The notes: generated from the sequence alone by a model not told the origin. Shown: positions 42,452 to 51,591, counted from the stretch's first letter. The stretch: 64,000 nt of DNA from Candidatus Fukatsuia endosymbiont of Tuberolachnus salignus (GCF_964030845.1 NZ_OZ034983.1:1364001-1428000), one strand, 5' to 3'. Numbers and translations: made by a program.

Positions 42452-43828
42452 ATGTCCGATATTTCCACGCCCCATCTTGACTACAACAGCCTGCTAGCTG
42501 CCTGGGACATCAATGACGCCCTGATGGGCGGCACCTTATGCCTACGGCAACAGGGCGAAACCTATTTACCGCGCTGGACGAATGAAGATAAACACAGCTA
42601 TCAGCAACGTCTCTCCGTCGCCACGCTGCTGCCGGCTTACGAGGAAACCCTCAAAAATAACTTAGGTCGTGTCTTTTCAGAACCGACCCAATTGAGTGAG
42701 TCCACCCCCGCCGTGATTGTCGAGTACTGCCAGGATATGGATTTGCTGGGCAACCGGCTGGATGTTTGGGCGCAAGCGTATTTCAGCCTGGCGCTGCAAT
42801 ACGGCGTGGCGCATGCGCTGGTTGACTACCCCCGTGTGGAAGCATTGAAAACCCGTGCTGAGGAAAAAGCCCGTGGCGCCCGTCCCTATGCGGTGTTGAT
42901 TAACCCCCGCCAGGTCATCGGCTGGCAATCCAGCCACCAAGGAGGGCCGGTCCAGCTGACAGAATTGCGAATTAGAGAAGAGATTGTCGTCGAGACCGCC
43001 CCTTACCGCCAACAGAAAATCGCGCAAATCCGCAAGTTGACGCCCGGTCGGGTTGAACTCTACCGTAAAATCAGGCAAGCCGATGGCAGGGAAACCTGGA
43101 TACTGCACGACAGCTGGGCAACCTCCTGCCCTCGCATTCCGTTGGTGACATTGTACAGCAAACGCACCGGTTTTATGTGTGGCGCCCCGCCGCTATTGAA
43201 TCTGGCGTTACTCAATATCAAACATTGGCAAAGCCAGAGTGAGCAAGACAATATTTTGCATGTGGCCCGGGTGCCCATCCTCAATGTGTTTGGTCTTGAA
43301 ACCGGCGAAAAGTTGACCATTGGTGCCTCAAGCGCGACACACTTTACTGACCGCACCAAACAGGGCAGTGCGTACACCGAACATTCGGGCGCCGCCGTAG
43401 GAGCAGGCAAAGAGGCACTGACGGATTTGGTCGAGCAGATGCGTCAAGCCGGTGGCAAGCTGTTGCGCAGTCAAAACAGTAGCACCAAGACCCTCGACCA
43501 AGTGAGCGAAGAGCGCCTACAAGAACAATCCCCGCTCTACACCCTGTCTAACTCGCTAGAAGATGCCCTCGATACCCTGTTGCAACTGATGGCAGACTGG
43601 TCAGGCGAAAAAGACGGCGGCAAGGTGGACATTCGCACCGAGCTTGAAACCACCCAGCAAGCCTTCAATGCCCCGGCCGCCCTGGCGATACAGGCACTGC
43701 GGCAAGGCGGGGATATTCGTCAGGTGGATGCCATCCGCGCCTTACAGGCACTGAACCTTATTGATGCCGATGCCAACCCGGAAACCCTGTGTGATGAACT
43801 TAACAATTTGCCACCGGATTTACTGTAA
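42452..43828 (+). CDS. Portal protein (DUF4055 type)
   Basis: The 458-residue product lies between terminase and the minor head gene. The N-terminal part (LPRWTNEDKHSYQQRLSVAT, LLPAYEETLKNNLGRVFSEP) and the C-terminal helical region (LLRSQNSSTKTLDQVSEERL) match DUF4055 phage portals. The dodecamer forms the DNA gate of the capsid. Intact. Confidence 0.88.
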   Translation: MSDISTPHLDYNSLLAAWDINDALMGGTLCLRQQGETYLPRWTNEDKHSYQQRLSVATLLPAYEETLKNNLGRVFSEPTQLSESTPAVIVEYCQDMDLLGNRLDVWAQAYFSLALQYGVAHALVDYPRVEALKTRAEEKARGARPYAVLINPRQVIGWQSSHQGGPVQLTELRIREEIVVETAPYRQQKIAQIRKLTPGRVELYRKIRQADGRETWILHDSWATSCPRIPLVTLYSKRTGFMCGAPPLLNLALLNIKHWQSQSEQDNILHVARVPILNVFGLETGEKLTIGASSATHFTDRTKQGSAYTEHSGAAVGAGKEALTDLVEQMRQAGGKLLRSQNSSTKTLDQVSEERLQEQSPLYTLSNSLEDALDTLLQLMADWSGEKDGGKVDIRTELETTQQAFNAPAALAIQALRQGGDIRQVDAIRALQALNLIDADANPETLCDELNNLPPDLL

Positions 43829-43922
43829 CGCCCGCGTGGCATCGTGAGGTGACGCGCAGGCTGTATAAAAACACCCCGTTATCCTCATGCCATCAAACCG
43901 GTTTTTCTATTAAGGGGTTACC

Positions 43923-45017
43923 ATGTCCACAGTCAACCAACGTCTGCGTGATGAAGCCCTGGCACACAGTCTGTTTCAATCACGCTATGCTCTCGGGGTG
44001 GTTAAAGAAAAGGTGGCACTACTCAACCAATATGATGCTGAACTAACCGCCCGACTTTTCGGGAAATTGGAGAAGGTTAATCCGCAACACATCGAAGTCA
44101 AACAGTTAGCCCGCTTGTTAGCCTGTGTCCAAGAGGTGAATCAGCAGGCAATGAGTACCCTGTATTTATCGCTCAGCGAGGAATTGCTAGCCTTTGCTGA
44201 GCACGAAGCGGGTTATCACTGCCGTCTCTTTGATACCCTGCTGCCTGATGGGGTGCTACACCGCTATCCCTTAGCGATTATCACCGCAGAACAGGTTTAC
44301 GCGGCAGCGATGGCGCAGCCCTTTCAAGGGCGTTTACTGCGCGACTGGGTCAGTCATCTGGAAAGCGATCGCTTTCAGCGTATCAACAACGCGGTAAAAA
44401 ACGGGTTTCTCTTGGGTGATACCGTCGAGCAAATTACACGCAAAGTACGCGGGAGCAGGGCAAAACAGTATCAAGATGGGGTACTGGACATCAGTCGCAA
44501 AAATCTCACCAGTGTGGTCAAAACCGCTGTTAACCATGTTTCAGCGGTAGCACGGGATAAATTTGCTGAAAATAACGCCGCAATGATAGACAGAAAACAG
44601 TGGCTCAGTACGCTGGATAACAAAACCTCATCACCCTGTGTTATCCGTGACCGTTTGTGCTACACCCTAGCCGGCCAGCCACTCGGCCACAAAATCCCCT
44701 ATCTGCAAGGACCGGGACGCCTGCACTTTTGCTGTCGCTCAACGGAGACACTGGTCATCAAATCCTGGCGCGCCCTGGGCATTGACTTAGATGAGCTGGA
44801 CCCGGGCACACGCGCCAGCCTGGACGGGCAAGTGCCTGCGGATACCACGTATTCTGACTGGTTACAGCAACAACCTTACGCGCGGCAAATCCAAGTCCTG
44901 GGTAAAACCCGCGCTAAAATGCTGCGAGAGGAGGGACGGCGTCCCGACGCATTTTTTAGCGACAAAGGGGAATGGCTCACGTTAGAACAGCTGCGCGAAA
45001 CCCTCCATATAGAGTAA
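43923..45017 (+). CDS. Minor head (head morphogenesis) protein, full length
   Basis: The complete 364-residue SPP1 gp7/Mu F-like protein is preceded by a GGGG-rich site. The N-terminal two thirds are helical and the C-terminal part carries CYTLAGQPLGHKIP and PGRLHFCCRST. Its last 159 codons correspond to the partial gene at 1-480. It precedes scaffold and coat, as in prophage A. Confidence 0.82.
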   Translation: MSTVNQRLRDEALAHSLFQSRYALGVVKEKVALLNQYDAELTARLFGKLEKVNPQHIEVKQLARLLACVQEVNQQAMSTLYLSLSEELLAFAEHEAGYHCRLFDTLLPDGVLHRYPLAIITAEQVYAAAMAQPFQGRLLRDWVSHLESDRFQRINNAVKNGFLLGDTVEQITRKVRGSRAKQYQDGVLDISRKNLTSVVKTAVNHVSAVARDKFAENNAAMIDRKQWLSTLDNKTSSPCVIRDRLCYTLAGQPLGHKIPYLQGPGRLHFCCRSTETLVIKSWRALGIDLDELDPGTRASLDGQVPADTTYSDWLQQQPYARQIQVLGKTRAKMLREEGRRPDAFFSDKGEWLTLEQLRETLHIE

Positions 45018-45115
45018 AAAATCAACATGTCAGCACAACTTAACATGTTCTCTCATCACGTAAAGTAGCAAAAACTGGACATTTTAAAATAGCGTTGATA
45101 ACCAACTTCACACAG

Positions 45116-45138
45116 GCCACCCCAGGGTGGCTTTTTTT
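45116..45138 (+). terminator. Hairpin plus T-tract upstream of scaffold gene, copy B
   Basis: Same stem (GCCACCC/GGGTGGC) and T-run as 1648-1670, about 100 bases after the minor head stop. The 1.07-kb cargo insertion of prophage A is absent here. Confidence 0.65.
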
Positions 45139-45218
45139 ATGAACAGCTGTGAGCGGAAGCGACACAGCGCCCGGGTCGGATGACCGGTTAACCCAGCCTG
45201 CGGGCGGAGACAATAGCA

Positions 45219-45971
45219 ATGAAATTGCACCTCGATACAGAAGGAAAAGCGGTACTGGAAAACGGCATGCCGGTGTATTTGCATGAGGACGGCAAAGCGA
45301 TCCCCTTTGATGCGGTGGCAGCCTTGAACAAAATTAGCGCCCTCAATGGGGAAGCCAAAAGCCACCGTGAGGCCAAGGAAGCACTCGAAGCCAAGCTCAA
45401 GGCGTTTGCCGGCATTGACGACCCAGCGAAAGCCCGTGAAGCACTGCAAACGCTCACCCACATCGATCAAAAGAAATTAATCGAGGCCGGTGCGGTCGAC
45501 CAGGTGAAAGCACAAATCACTCAAGCTTTTCAAACTCAGCTTGACGAGGCCAGCAGCAAAAATAAAACCCTGGAAGCCCAGTTGTATCAAGAGATGATTG
45601 GCGGACGTTTCAGCAGCTCGACGTTTATCCAGGATAACCTGGCGATCCCGGCGGATTTGGTGCAAGCCCGGTTCGGTCACGCATTCAGCATTGACGCAGG
45701 TAAAGTGGTCGCCACGGATGCGGCAGGCAACAAGGTATTCTCACGCCGTCAGCCCGGGGAAATCGCGGAGTTTGAGGAAGCCTTAGAATACCTCATCGAA
45801 CAGTATCCGCACAAAGACCACATTCTGAAAGCCTCCGGCCACCGTGGCGGCGGTTCACAACCCACACCCCAGCAGCACGGACACAAAACACTCAAACGCA
45901 GCGCCTTTGATGCCTTGGACATCGGCAGCAAACAGGCCGCACTCAAAGACGGTATCTCGATCGTCGATTAA
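45219..45971 (+). CDS. Phage capsid scaffold-like protein, copy B
   Basis: This 250-residue copy is nearly identical to 1751-2503 and has the same helical middle and Gly/Gln/His-rich tail. It would support assembly of the coat protein encoded next. Confidence 0.7.
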   Translation: MKLHLDTEGKAVLENGMPVYLHEDGKAIPFDAVAALNKISALNGEAKSHREAKEALEAKLKAFAGIDDPAKAREALQTLTHIDQKKLIEAGAVDQVKAQITQAFQTQLDEASSKNKTLEAQLYQEMIGGRFSSSTFIQDNLAIPADLVQARFGHAFSIDAGKVVATDAAGNKVFSRRQPGEIAEFEEALEYLIEQYPHKDHILKASGHRGGGSQPTPQQHGHKTLKRSAFDALDIGSKQAALKDGISIVD

Positions 45972-46005
45972 TTACACACCTTACCCTTAACCCTGGAGCA
46001 ACAGC

Positions 46006-47031
46006 ATGGCAGGCAATACCTTAACGGGGTTGATCCCCACCATTTATACCGCATTAGACAGCGTTTCCCGTGAGCAAGTCGGTTTTATTCCCGCCGTCGC
46101 CCGTAACAGCAAAGCGGAAACCGCCGCCCTCGATCAAAATATCACCGCACCGGTGGCCCCCATCGCTAAAACGGTGGACATCGTGCCCGGTCCCACGGCG
46201 GCAGGCAGTGCGGAACAAACACTCAGTACGGTGGAAGTTAAAATCAGCAAATCCAAAATGGCGCCCGTGCAATGGAACGGGGAAGAACAACTGGCTGTCG
46301 GAAAGGCAGGGAGCACTCCCTTTGGCGTCAAAGAAGACCTGGCCGATTTTGCCGATGCGCGTCGCGTGCTGGAAGATAACGGGGCCCCGACCACCGATTT
46401 GCAAATGGTCTTGGGGTCAGCGGCTATTTCCAACATTCGTGGCAAACAATCCGTCTTGTTTAAAGTCAACGAAGCGGGCAGCGAAGCCCTGTTACGTGAA
46501 GGCACCATCGGGCGTATCGAAGGCTTTAATTTGCACAATTCCGCGGGCATCAAACGGGTCACAGCAGGGACGGGTAGCGGGTTTCTGGTCAACAAAGCGG
46601 GCGGTTATCACGTCGGCAATCAGCTCATTGCCGTAGACAGTGGAAGCGGCACGATAAACCGAGGGGATATTGTCACCTTTACCGGCGATACGCATCAATA
46701 CGTGGTGGCAGCAGCCAGCGCCTCGACTATCACCTTGTCTGCACCGGGCTTGTTGCAAGACCTGGCGGACAACACCGCTGTCACGCTGGTTGGTCACTAC
46801 ACCGCTAACATGGCATTCGATCGCAATGCATTCCTGCTGGCGTCACGGACACCGGCGATGCCTCAAGGCGGGGATATCGCCGATGATGTGATGAATGTCA
46901 CCGATCCGGTCTCCGGCATGACTTTCCAGGTGGCGCTCTACCGTCAGTATCATCAGATACGCTATGAAGTCGGGCTAGCCTGGGGTGTCGCGGCAGTGAA
47001 ACCGGAGCACAGTGCGCTGATTTTAGGCTAA
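46006..47031 (+). CDS. Major capsid protein with 40-residue internal deletion
   Basis: The 341-residue P22-like coat copy keeps the frame but lacks the segment between EEQLAVG and KAGSTPF, which in prophage A holds the spine-helix sequence ADQFKQAFRALANEVDHDLG. Short similar sequences (GGCTATCGG/GCTGTTGG with GGAGCAC) at both edges in copy A suggest deletion between microrepeats. A coat subunit without this helix is unlikely to form a capsid. The inserted domain and C-terminal part are unchanged. Confidence 0.85.
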   Translation: MAGNTLTGLIPTIYTALDSVSREQVGFIPAVARNSKAETAALDQNITAPVAPIAKTVDIVPGPTAAGSAEQTLSTVEVKISKSKMAPVQWNGEEQLAVGKAGSTPFGVKEDLADFADARRVLEDNGAPTTDLQMVLGSAAISNIRGKQSVLFKVNEAGSEALLREGTIGRIEGFNLHNSAGIKRVTAGTGSGFLVNKAGGYHVGNQLIAVDSGSGTINRGDIVTFTGDTHQYVVAAASASTITLSAPGLLQDLADNTAVTLVGHYTANMAFDRNAFLLASRTPAMPQGGDIADDVMNVTDPVSGMTFQVALYRQYHQIRYEVGLAWGVAAVKPEHSALILG

Positions 47032-47107
47032 GACAGCGGCGTGATAGCCGCTTTATTTTAACTGAATAGAGATAAGCATAAGTCTAACTCATATACAAAA
47101 AAGCGGG

Positions 47108-47338
47108 TCACCCGATTCTTGGGGGCATCATGATATCCTGTCGATCAGTAATCTGTTGAGATAAAGGACACGAGGGGGTTGTTTTCTGTTGAGAACAAAC
47201 GAGCAGGCGTGAAAGCCACGGACCTTCAGGTACCATCCAAACTTTACAACCCGCAGGAACCGCAGCAGGGGAAGCAAAGGTAAACATTGGCGATAATAAA
47301 ATTGGTAATAGTGTCAAAAGTTTCTTGGTCCTTTTCAT
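47108..47338 (-). CDS. Small secreted protein, LPILLLPM signal family
   Basis: The 76-residue product has the signal peptide LLTLLPILLSPMFTFAS, nearly the same as in 36116-36361 and 36446-36652. The mature part carries three cysteines (AGCKVWMVPEGPW, LLVCSQQKT, SCPLSQQ). It lies between coat and connector genes in the opposite direction, a typical moron position. Confidence 0.65.
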   Translation of the reverse strand: MKRTKKLLTLLPILLSPMFTFASPAAVPAGCKVWMVPEGPWLSRLLVCSQQKTTPSCPLSQQITDRQDIMMPPRIG

Positions 47339-47544
47339 GTAAATATCCTTTTTTTCCGTAACAATCCAAATGTTGTATTTAATGTCACTGTACCATGATG
47401 CAATATAAACAGGGTTGCAAGTAAAGGTACGTAATTAAAATACACGACTAACATATTGATTGTAAAGTATATTTTGTGTGAATATGTGGTCTACTTAGTG
47501 AGGCTTATGCTTATCCCGAATCGAGGTTATGTTAGGAAAAAAGC

Positions 47545-47718
47545 ATGACGAAAAACAAAAAAGACAATACAGCAGTAACACCACCGCCTTCAGCACTTAT
47601 CCCGATGATGCATCCTTCCCCTCTTCACCCTGATGATCCGATAACCGCCAATGTGCATCCCGATGAAATCACCCGCTGGCTGGATGAAGGCTGGCAACAC
47701 AGTGAACAGGAAAAATAA
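47545..47718 (+). CDS. Small phage head-tail region protein
   Basis: This 57-residue product starts MTKNKKDNTAVTPPPSALIP and ends with a conserved-looking HPDEITRWLDEGWQHSEQEK. A TAGGA site precedes it. Small acidic proteins of this type are common between coat and connector genes in siphoviruses. The exact role is unknown. Confidence 0.6.
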   Translation: MTKNKKDNTAVTPPPSALIPMMHPSPLHPDDPITANVHPDEITRWLDEGWQHSEQEK

Positions 47719-47719
47719 C

Positions 47720-48199
47720 ATGCTCATCACGGATATCAATTCACCCGAAAGGGAAAGTTATGCCCGTGTCGCCGATTTGCGACGACTCGCCAGCAAACGA
47801 GGTGAGCCGCTCCCCGAGGAGGACATTGCCTGTGAAACCTTGTTGATAAAAGCTCTGGATTACCTGGCGGGACTGAACTGGCAAGGCGAACGGACCACCG
47901 CTTCTCAGCCCCTGGCCTGGCCGCGCTCAGGGGTTATCTTCGATGGCTATTTATTGCCCAAAGAGTGCATTCCATCACAAGTCCTTCAGGCGCAATGCCG
48001 TCTGGCGTTGGCCGCACAGGCTATCGATTTGACGCCGTCGTTTTCAGGTGGCAAGGAAGTTATTCAGGAAAGTGTTTCAGGGGCAATCAGTGTGACCTAT
48101 GCGTCGGGGTCTGCTTCGTCACCTCATTTTAGCTGGTTGCCTGGCTTACTGCACGGCCTGCTCATCAGCAGCTGCCAAATCCAGCTCGTCAGGGGGTGA
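47720..48199 (+). CDS. Head-tail connector, DnaT-like
   Basis: The 159-residue product is read from MLITDINSPERESYARVADL, one base after the previous stop. The helical N-terminal part (LRRLASKRGEPLPEEDIACE) and WPRSGVIFDGYLLPKECIPS match the DnaT-like phage connector family. It would form a ring below the portal. Confidence 0.7.
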   Translation: MLITDINSPERESYARVADLRRLASKRGEPLPEEDIACETLLIKALDYLAGLNWQGERTTASQPLAWPRSGVIFDGYLLPKECIPSQVLQAQCRLALAAQAIDLTPSFSGGKEVIQESVSGAISVTYASGSASSPHFSWLPGLLHGLLISSCQIQLVRG

Positions 48200-48203
48200 T
48201 GAC

Positions 48204-48554
48204 ATGGCGATCAATGATGCAGGCTTACGCCGTGCTGCCGACCGTTTATTGCGTGACAATGGTGTCCCTTATACCCTACAGCGAGGCGGGGGTGTTCAGG
48301 TCATCAAAGGCGTTGAAATCGCTGTTCCGCTAGAAAATCACAGGCTGACGGGTGTCATGGCGCGTTACACCACCGGTGAAATTGATGGCACGCTTATCCA
48401 ACAAGGTGACAGTAAAATGATGGCAACCGCTGAGACGGAAATTTATCAGGGCGATCGCCTTCTTATCGAGGGCAAAGCCCATCGGGTGATACAGGTCACT
48501 CCCGTGAAACCTGCTGCATTGCTGCTGTGTTATCAATTGCAACTGAGAGCCTAA
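48204..48554 (+). CDS. Head-tail joining/stopper-like protein
   Basis: The 116-residue product is read from MAINDAGLRRAADRLLRDNG. It is mostly beta (VQVIKGVEIAVPLENHRLTG, GDRLLIEGKAHRVIQVTPVK), as in phage head-closure proteins. Order and size support the call. A MITE-like element begins immediately after its stop. Confidence 0.65.
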   Translation: MAINDAGLRRAADRLLRDNGVPYTLQRGGGVQVIKGVEIAVPLENHRLTGVMARYTTGEIDGTLIQQGDSKMMATAETEIYQGDRLLIEGKAHRVIQVTPVKPAALLLCYQLQLRA

Positions 48555-48693
48555 GAACCTGTTCTAAATCTCTTGTGCTTGCTGATACTTCGTCAAAAAC
48601 GCGCTCAAAATGCTCATTTACTCTCTGTAAACTGCGCTTTTTCACACGTTTTTTCCTCGTCTGAGCGTCGCTCAAGAAGATTTGGAACAGGCT
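48555..48693. repeat. MITE-like element with TAA duplication
   Basis: Ends GAACCTGTTCTAAATCTCTT and (complement) GAGCCTGTTCCAAATCTTCT form an imperfect inverted repeat of about 22 bases around 95 bases. TAA flanks both sides (48552-48554 and 48694-48696). It has no coding capacity. The left TAA is the stop of the preceding gene, so neither neighbour is broken. Confidence 0.65.
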
Positions 48694-48698
48694 CTAAG

Positions 48699-49154
48699 AT
48701 GACGGATAACAAACCTTTTATGGCCTCCATGACTGCCTTTATTAACCAGAGTAAACAGGCGCATCAGGCACTCCCCCAGGTGCTGGGCATGAAAATATTG
48801 GCAAGATTGGTGACAATGTCGCCAGTGGGTAACGCGGACACCTGGCAAGGCAAAGCGCCACCCGGCTATACCGGTGGTCGATTTCGCGGCAATTGGCAGG
48901 TGACCTTTGATGTGCCCGCAGAAACAGAAACCGGACGCATTGACCCCCGTGGCAATCTGACGCTAACGGAGGGAATGCAGCAATTAACGCAGTTTACGCC
49001 GGGTACGCAGGCCATCTATTTCAGCAACACCGTGCCCTATGCCTATCGGCTGGAGTTCGGTCACTCGAAACAGGCGCCCAACGGTATGGTTCGTGTCACC
49101 GCGGAAGCATTCCAGACGCTGTTTAACCAGGCGGTTAAGGAGATGAAAAAATGA
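48699..49154 (+). CDS. Neck / HK97 gp10-like tail-component protein
   Basis: The 151-residue product is read from MTDNKPFMASMTAFINQSKQ. Family features are SPVGNADTWQGKAPPGYTGG, RFRGNWQV and a late IYFSNTVPYAYRLEFGHSKQ. The ribosome site AGG is now supplied by the end of the MITE. It overlaps the next start by ATGA. Confidence 0.72.
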   Translation: MTDNKPFMASMTAFINQSKQAHQALPQVLGMKILARLVTMSPVGNADTWQGKAPPGYTGGRFRGNWQVTFDVPAETETGRIDPRGNLTLTEGMQQLTQFTPGTQAIYFSNTVPYAYRLEFGHSKQAPNGMVRVTAEAFQTLFNQAVKEMKK

Positions 49155-49558
49155 GCACGGGACGTATCATGGCGCTACTTGAGCACCATCTGGGCACCTG
49201 GGCAGCAAAAAAAGGGGTTCCCGTCGCCAGTCAAAACGTGCAGTTTAGTGACACCGGCAGCCTGTATCTGCAATCGTATCTCTTGCCTGCCACCACAGAA
49301 TGCCTGGATTTAGCGCAAGTTTCCCGGGTTTATCACGGGGTCTATCAAATGACCCTCTGTGTCCCGACGGGTAGCGGCCAGGCTCAAGTTCAAGCTGTCG
49401 CTGATGACCTCATCAATCTGTTTGATTTGGGCACCACGTTAACCGATGGCCTTATCCGCTGTGCAATCATTAGTGTCCTCACAGTATTTGCGGGTATCAC
49501 GCACTGTCACACCTACAGTCTGCCCCTCAGTCTGCGCTATCGGGCGCATATGATTTGA
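49151..49558 (+). CDS. Tail terminator-like protein (DUF4128)
   Basis: The 135-residue product starts MSTGRIMALLEHHLGTWAAK and has a beta-rich core (RVYHGVYQMTLCVPTGSG) and QVQAVADDLINLF, as in lambda gpU/DUF4128 proteins that cap the tail tube. It is followed by a toxin-antitoxin pair instead of the tube gene. Confidence 0.7.
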   Translation: MSTGRIMALLEHHLGTWAAKKGVPVASQNVQFSDTGSLYLQSYLLPATTECLDLAQVSRVYHGVYQMTLCVPTGSGQAQVQAVADDLINLFDLGTTLTDGLIRCAIISVLTVFAGITHCHTYSLPLSLRYRAHMI

Positions 49559-49701
49559 TCGGCGACTACCCCGTAGTGAATTGTTAGAGTGCTTCACATT
49601 TGTCAGAGGGTATCTTCACATATAATGTATAGACTAAATATAATTATTGACTTCTTCTGTCACTATTATACGCTGTATAAACATCAATGTTCGGAGGTCT
49701 T

Positions 49702-49956
49702 ATGACAGTAGCCATCAAAAAATGGGGCAATAGCAACGGTATCGTCATACCGGCGCTCTTTCTGAAAAAAATTGGGGTCTCTGTAGGTCAAGAACTGGAT
49801 CTGGAAATCAAAGACGGCACCTTGGTTCTGACGCCCAAACCTAAGCGTTACACCCTGGCCGAACTGATTAAACAATGTGATGCCAGTGCCCCACTTGAAA
49901 CGGAAGAAAGTGTATGGGGTGACGATCACTCCCCCGTAGGGGAAGAAATATGGTGA
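49702..49956 (+). CDS. mazE: MazE-type antitoxin
   Basis: The 84-residue protein is read from MTVAIKKWGNSNGIVIPALF. The N-terminal AbrB/MazE swapped-hairpin domain (residues 1-48) is followed by an acidic tail that would block the toxin (LETEESVWGDDHSPVGEEIW). The stop overlaps the toxin start by 7 bases. It has its own AT-rich upstream region, so it is a separate unit inside the tail operon. Confidence 0.85.
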   Translation: MTVAIKKWGNSNGIVIPALFLKKIGVSVGQELDLEIKDGTLVLTPKPKRYTLAELIKQCDASAPLETEESVWGDDHSPVGEEIW

Positions 49957-50303
49957 CACGTAGAAAAGGATTTTCGCGCGGTGATATCGTATTGTTAACA
50001 CTCAACCCGACTCGAGGAAAAGAACAGCAAGGTGACAGACGACCAGTATTGGTACTCTCTCCTAAAAACTTCAATGATCTTGGCATGGTTTTGATTGCCC
50101 CGATCACACAAGGCGGTGCTTTCTCAAGGTATCAGGGTTTCACGGTAACATTATCAGGGAGTGGCGCGCAAACCCAAGGCGTCGTGTTATTAAATCAAAG
50201 CAGAATGGTTGATATCACTGCCCGAGACGGTGAATTCATTGAAAAAGCTGATCACATCGTGATTGAAGAAGCGCTCATTAAACTACACACCCTCATCGAA
50301 TAA
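49950..50303 (+). CDS. mazF: MazF/ChpB-type endoribonuclease toxin
   Basis: The 117-residue PemK/MazF protein has the conserved GDIVLLTLNPTRGKEQQGDR, then RPVLVLSP and a late GVVLLNQSRMVD. It is a sequence-specific mRNA interferase kept in check by the gene product upstream. Both genes are intact, unlike the higBA pair at 33 kb. It could stabilise the prophage in the host. Confidence 0.87.
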   Translation: MVTRRKGFSRGDIVLLTLNPTRGKEQQGDRRPVLVLSPKNFNDLGMVLIAPITQGGAFSRYQGFTVTLSGSGAQTQGVVLLNQSRMVDITARDGEFIEKADHIVIEEALIKLHTLIE

Positions 50304-50409
50304 AAAAGTCGGACAGCGACCTTATCTTGATCAACTGCCCTCGAAAATTATTTCGTTATCAATTTATTTCTAAACATCCTCTTATTCTCTCAACACTCGG
50401 AGACAGCTT

Positions 50410-51072
50410 ATGGGCTTTGCCTTACCAAATGGTGCCCAGGTTTACCTGGCCTCAGACTACGAAACCGCGCTACCGTTTACGGCTATCACGAATGCTGCCC
50501 ATGCGGTGCTCACGGTGGTCGGCAACGACAAAATTAAAAAGGATGACCTTGTTCACCTGTCTTCCGGCTGGACGGGGCTCAATGAACGGGTTGCTCGCGT
50601 GTCGGCGGCGACGGCAACCAGCCTCACCCTGGAAAATATCGACACCCGCCAGACCACACAATTTGTTGCCGGTGGCGGCGCGGGCAGTCTGCGCAAAATA
50701 AAAACCTGGACAGAAATCCCGCAAATCAAAGAGGTTGCCAGTTCTGGCGGCGATCAACAAACGGTCAGCCTGCAATTTTTATCCGATACCGTGCAACGCA
50801 ATATCAACACCGTGAAAGCCCCGCGCACCCTGACCTATACCTTGGGACATGATCCTGCTTTGGCGATTTATCCGCTATTACGGGAGACCGATCAGCGTCA
50901 GGACGTGGTCGCCTTCTCGATGTTCGTGCCGCAGGCCAAAGAAAAGCGCTACTGGTCAGCGACGGTGGCTTTTAACGAGGTGCCTCATACTGAAGTTAAC
51001 GCCGTGGAAACGGTCTCATTGGTACTGAATATGCAGAGTCCCGCCATGACATTTTACAAAGAACCCGCTTAA
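50410..51072 (+). CDS. Major tail tube protein
   Basis: The 220-residue product starts MGFALPNGAQVYLASDYETA after a GGAGAC site. The beta-rich tube-protein pattern includes FLSDTVQRNINTVKAPRTLT and a late RYWSATVAFNEVPHTEVNAV. It is followed by the tail assembly chaperone, the standard order. Intact. Confidence 0.8.
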   Translation: MGFALPNGAQVYLASDYETALPFTAITNAAHAVLTVVGNDKIKKDDLVHLSSGWTGLNERVARVSAATATSLTLENIDTRQTTQFVAGGGAGSLRKIKTWTEIPQIKEVASSGGDQQTVSLQFLSDTVQRNINTVKAPRTLTYTLGHDPALAIYPLLRETDQRQDVVAFSMFVPQAKEKRYWSATVAFNEVPHTEVNAVETVSLVLNMQSPAMTFYKEPA

Positions 51073-51083
51073 GGAGACACCGT

Positions 51084-51395
51084 ATGTCGATCGAATTTAC
51101 GTTGCAACCTCAGCCCAGATTTAAAGCCGATGTGGCGATTCCACGCGCGGGCCTGGAGGCAGGTATCGTGACCTTTACCTTCAAACATGTGCCACTCAAC
51201 GAGATGGCGGAGCGGGAAAAACGCAAAAACCAAACGGGATTGGATTTTGTTGAGCACATTACCGCCGCCTGGGCGCTGCCCGATGAGTTAAATCGTGACA
51301 ATCTGACCAAGCTGGCGAATAACTATCCCCAAGCCATTGAAGCTATCATTCACACCTTTTACCGTGAGCTCCTGGGTCAACGCGAAAAAAACTGA
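51084..51395 (+). CDS. Tail assembly chaperone, G part
   Basis: The 103-residue product starts MSIEFTLQPQPRFKADVAIP. Its last codons contain a perfect slippery heptamer A AAA AAC at 51386-51392 in the right phase, directly before the TGA stop. This is the classic site for -1 frameshifting that yields the G-T fusion in lambda-like tails. The G part is intact. Confidence 0.85.
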   Translation: MSIEFTLQPQPRFKADVAIPRAGLEAGIVTFTFKHVPLNEMAEREKRKNQTGLDFVEHITAAWALPDELNRDNLTKLANNYPQAIEAIIHTFYRELLGQREKN

Positions 51396-51591
51396 GGGCG
51401 GTTGCGACGGCGCTCTACACCCCAGCGCCTTGTGCGGAAGAATTAGCCAGCGCAGGCTTACGCCCTGAGGATTTTTCCCCGCAGCCTCTTGAGATTTGGC
51501 CTGACATCTGGCCGTCTTTCCTCGTCATGCGTGCCATGTCAACCCAATGGCGCACGGGGATGGCGGGTCCGACTGGCCTGGATTATGGCTG

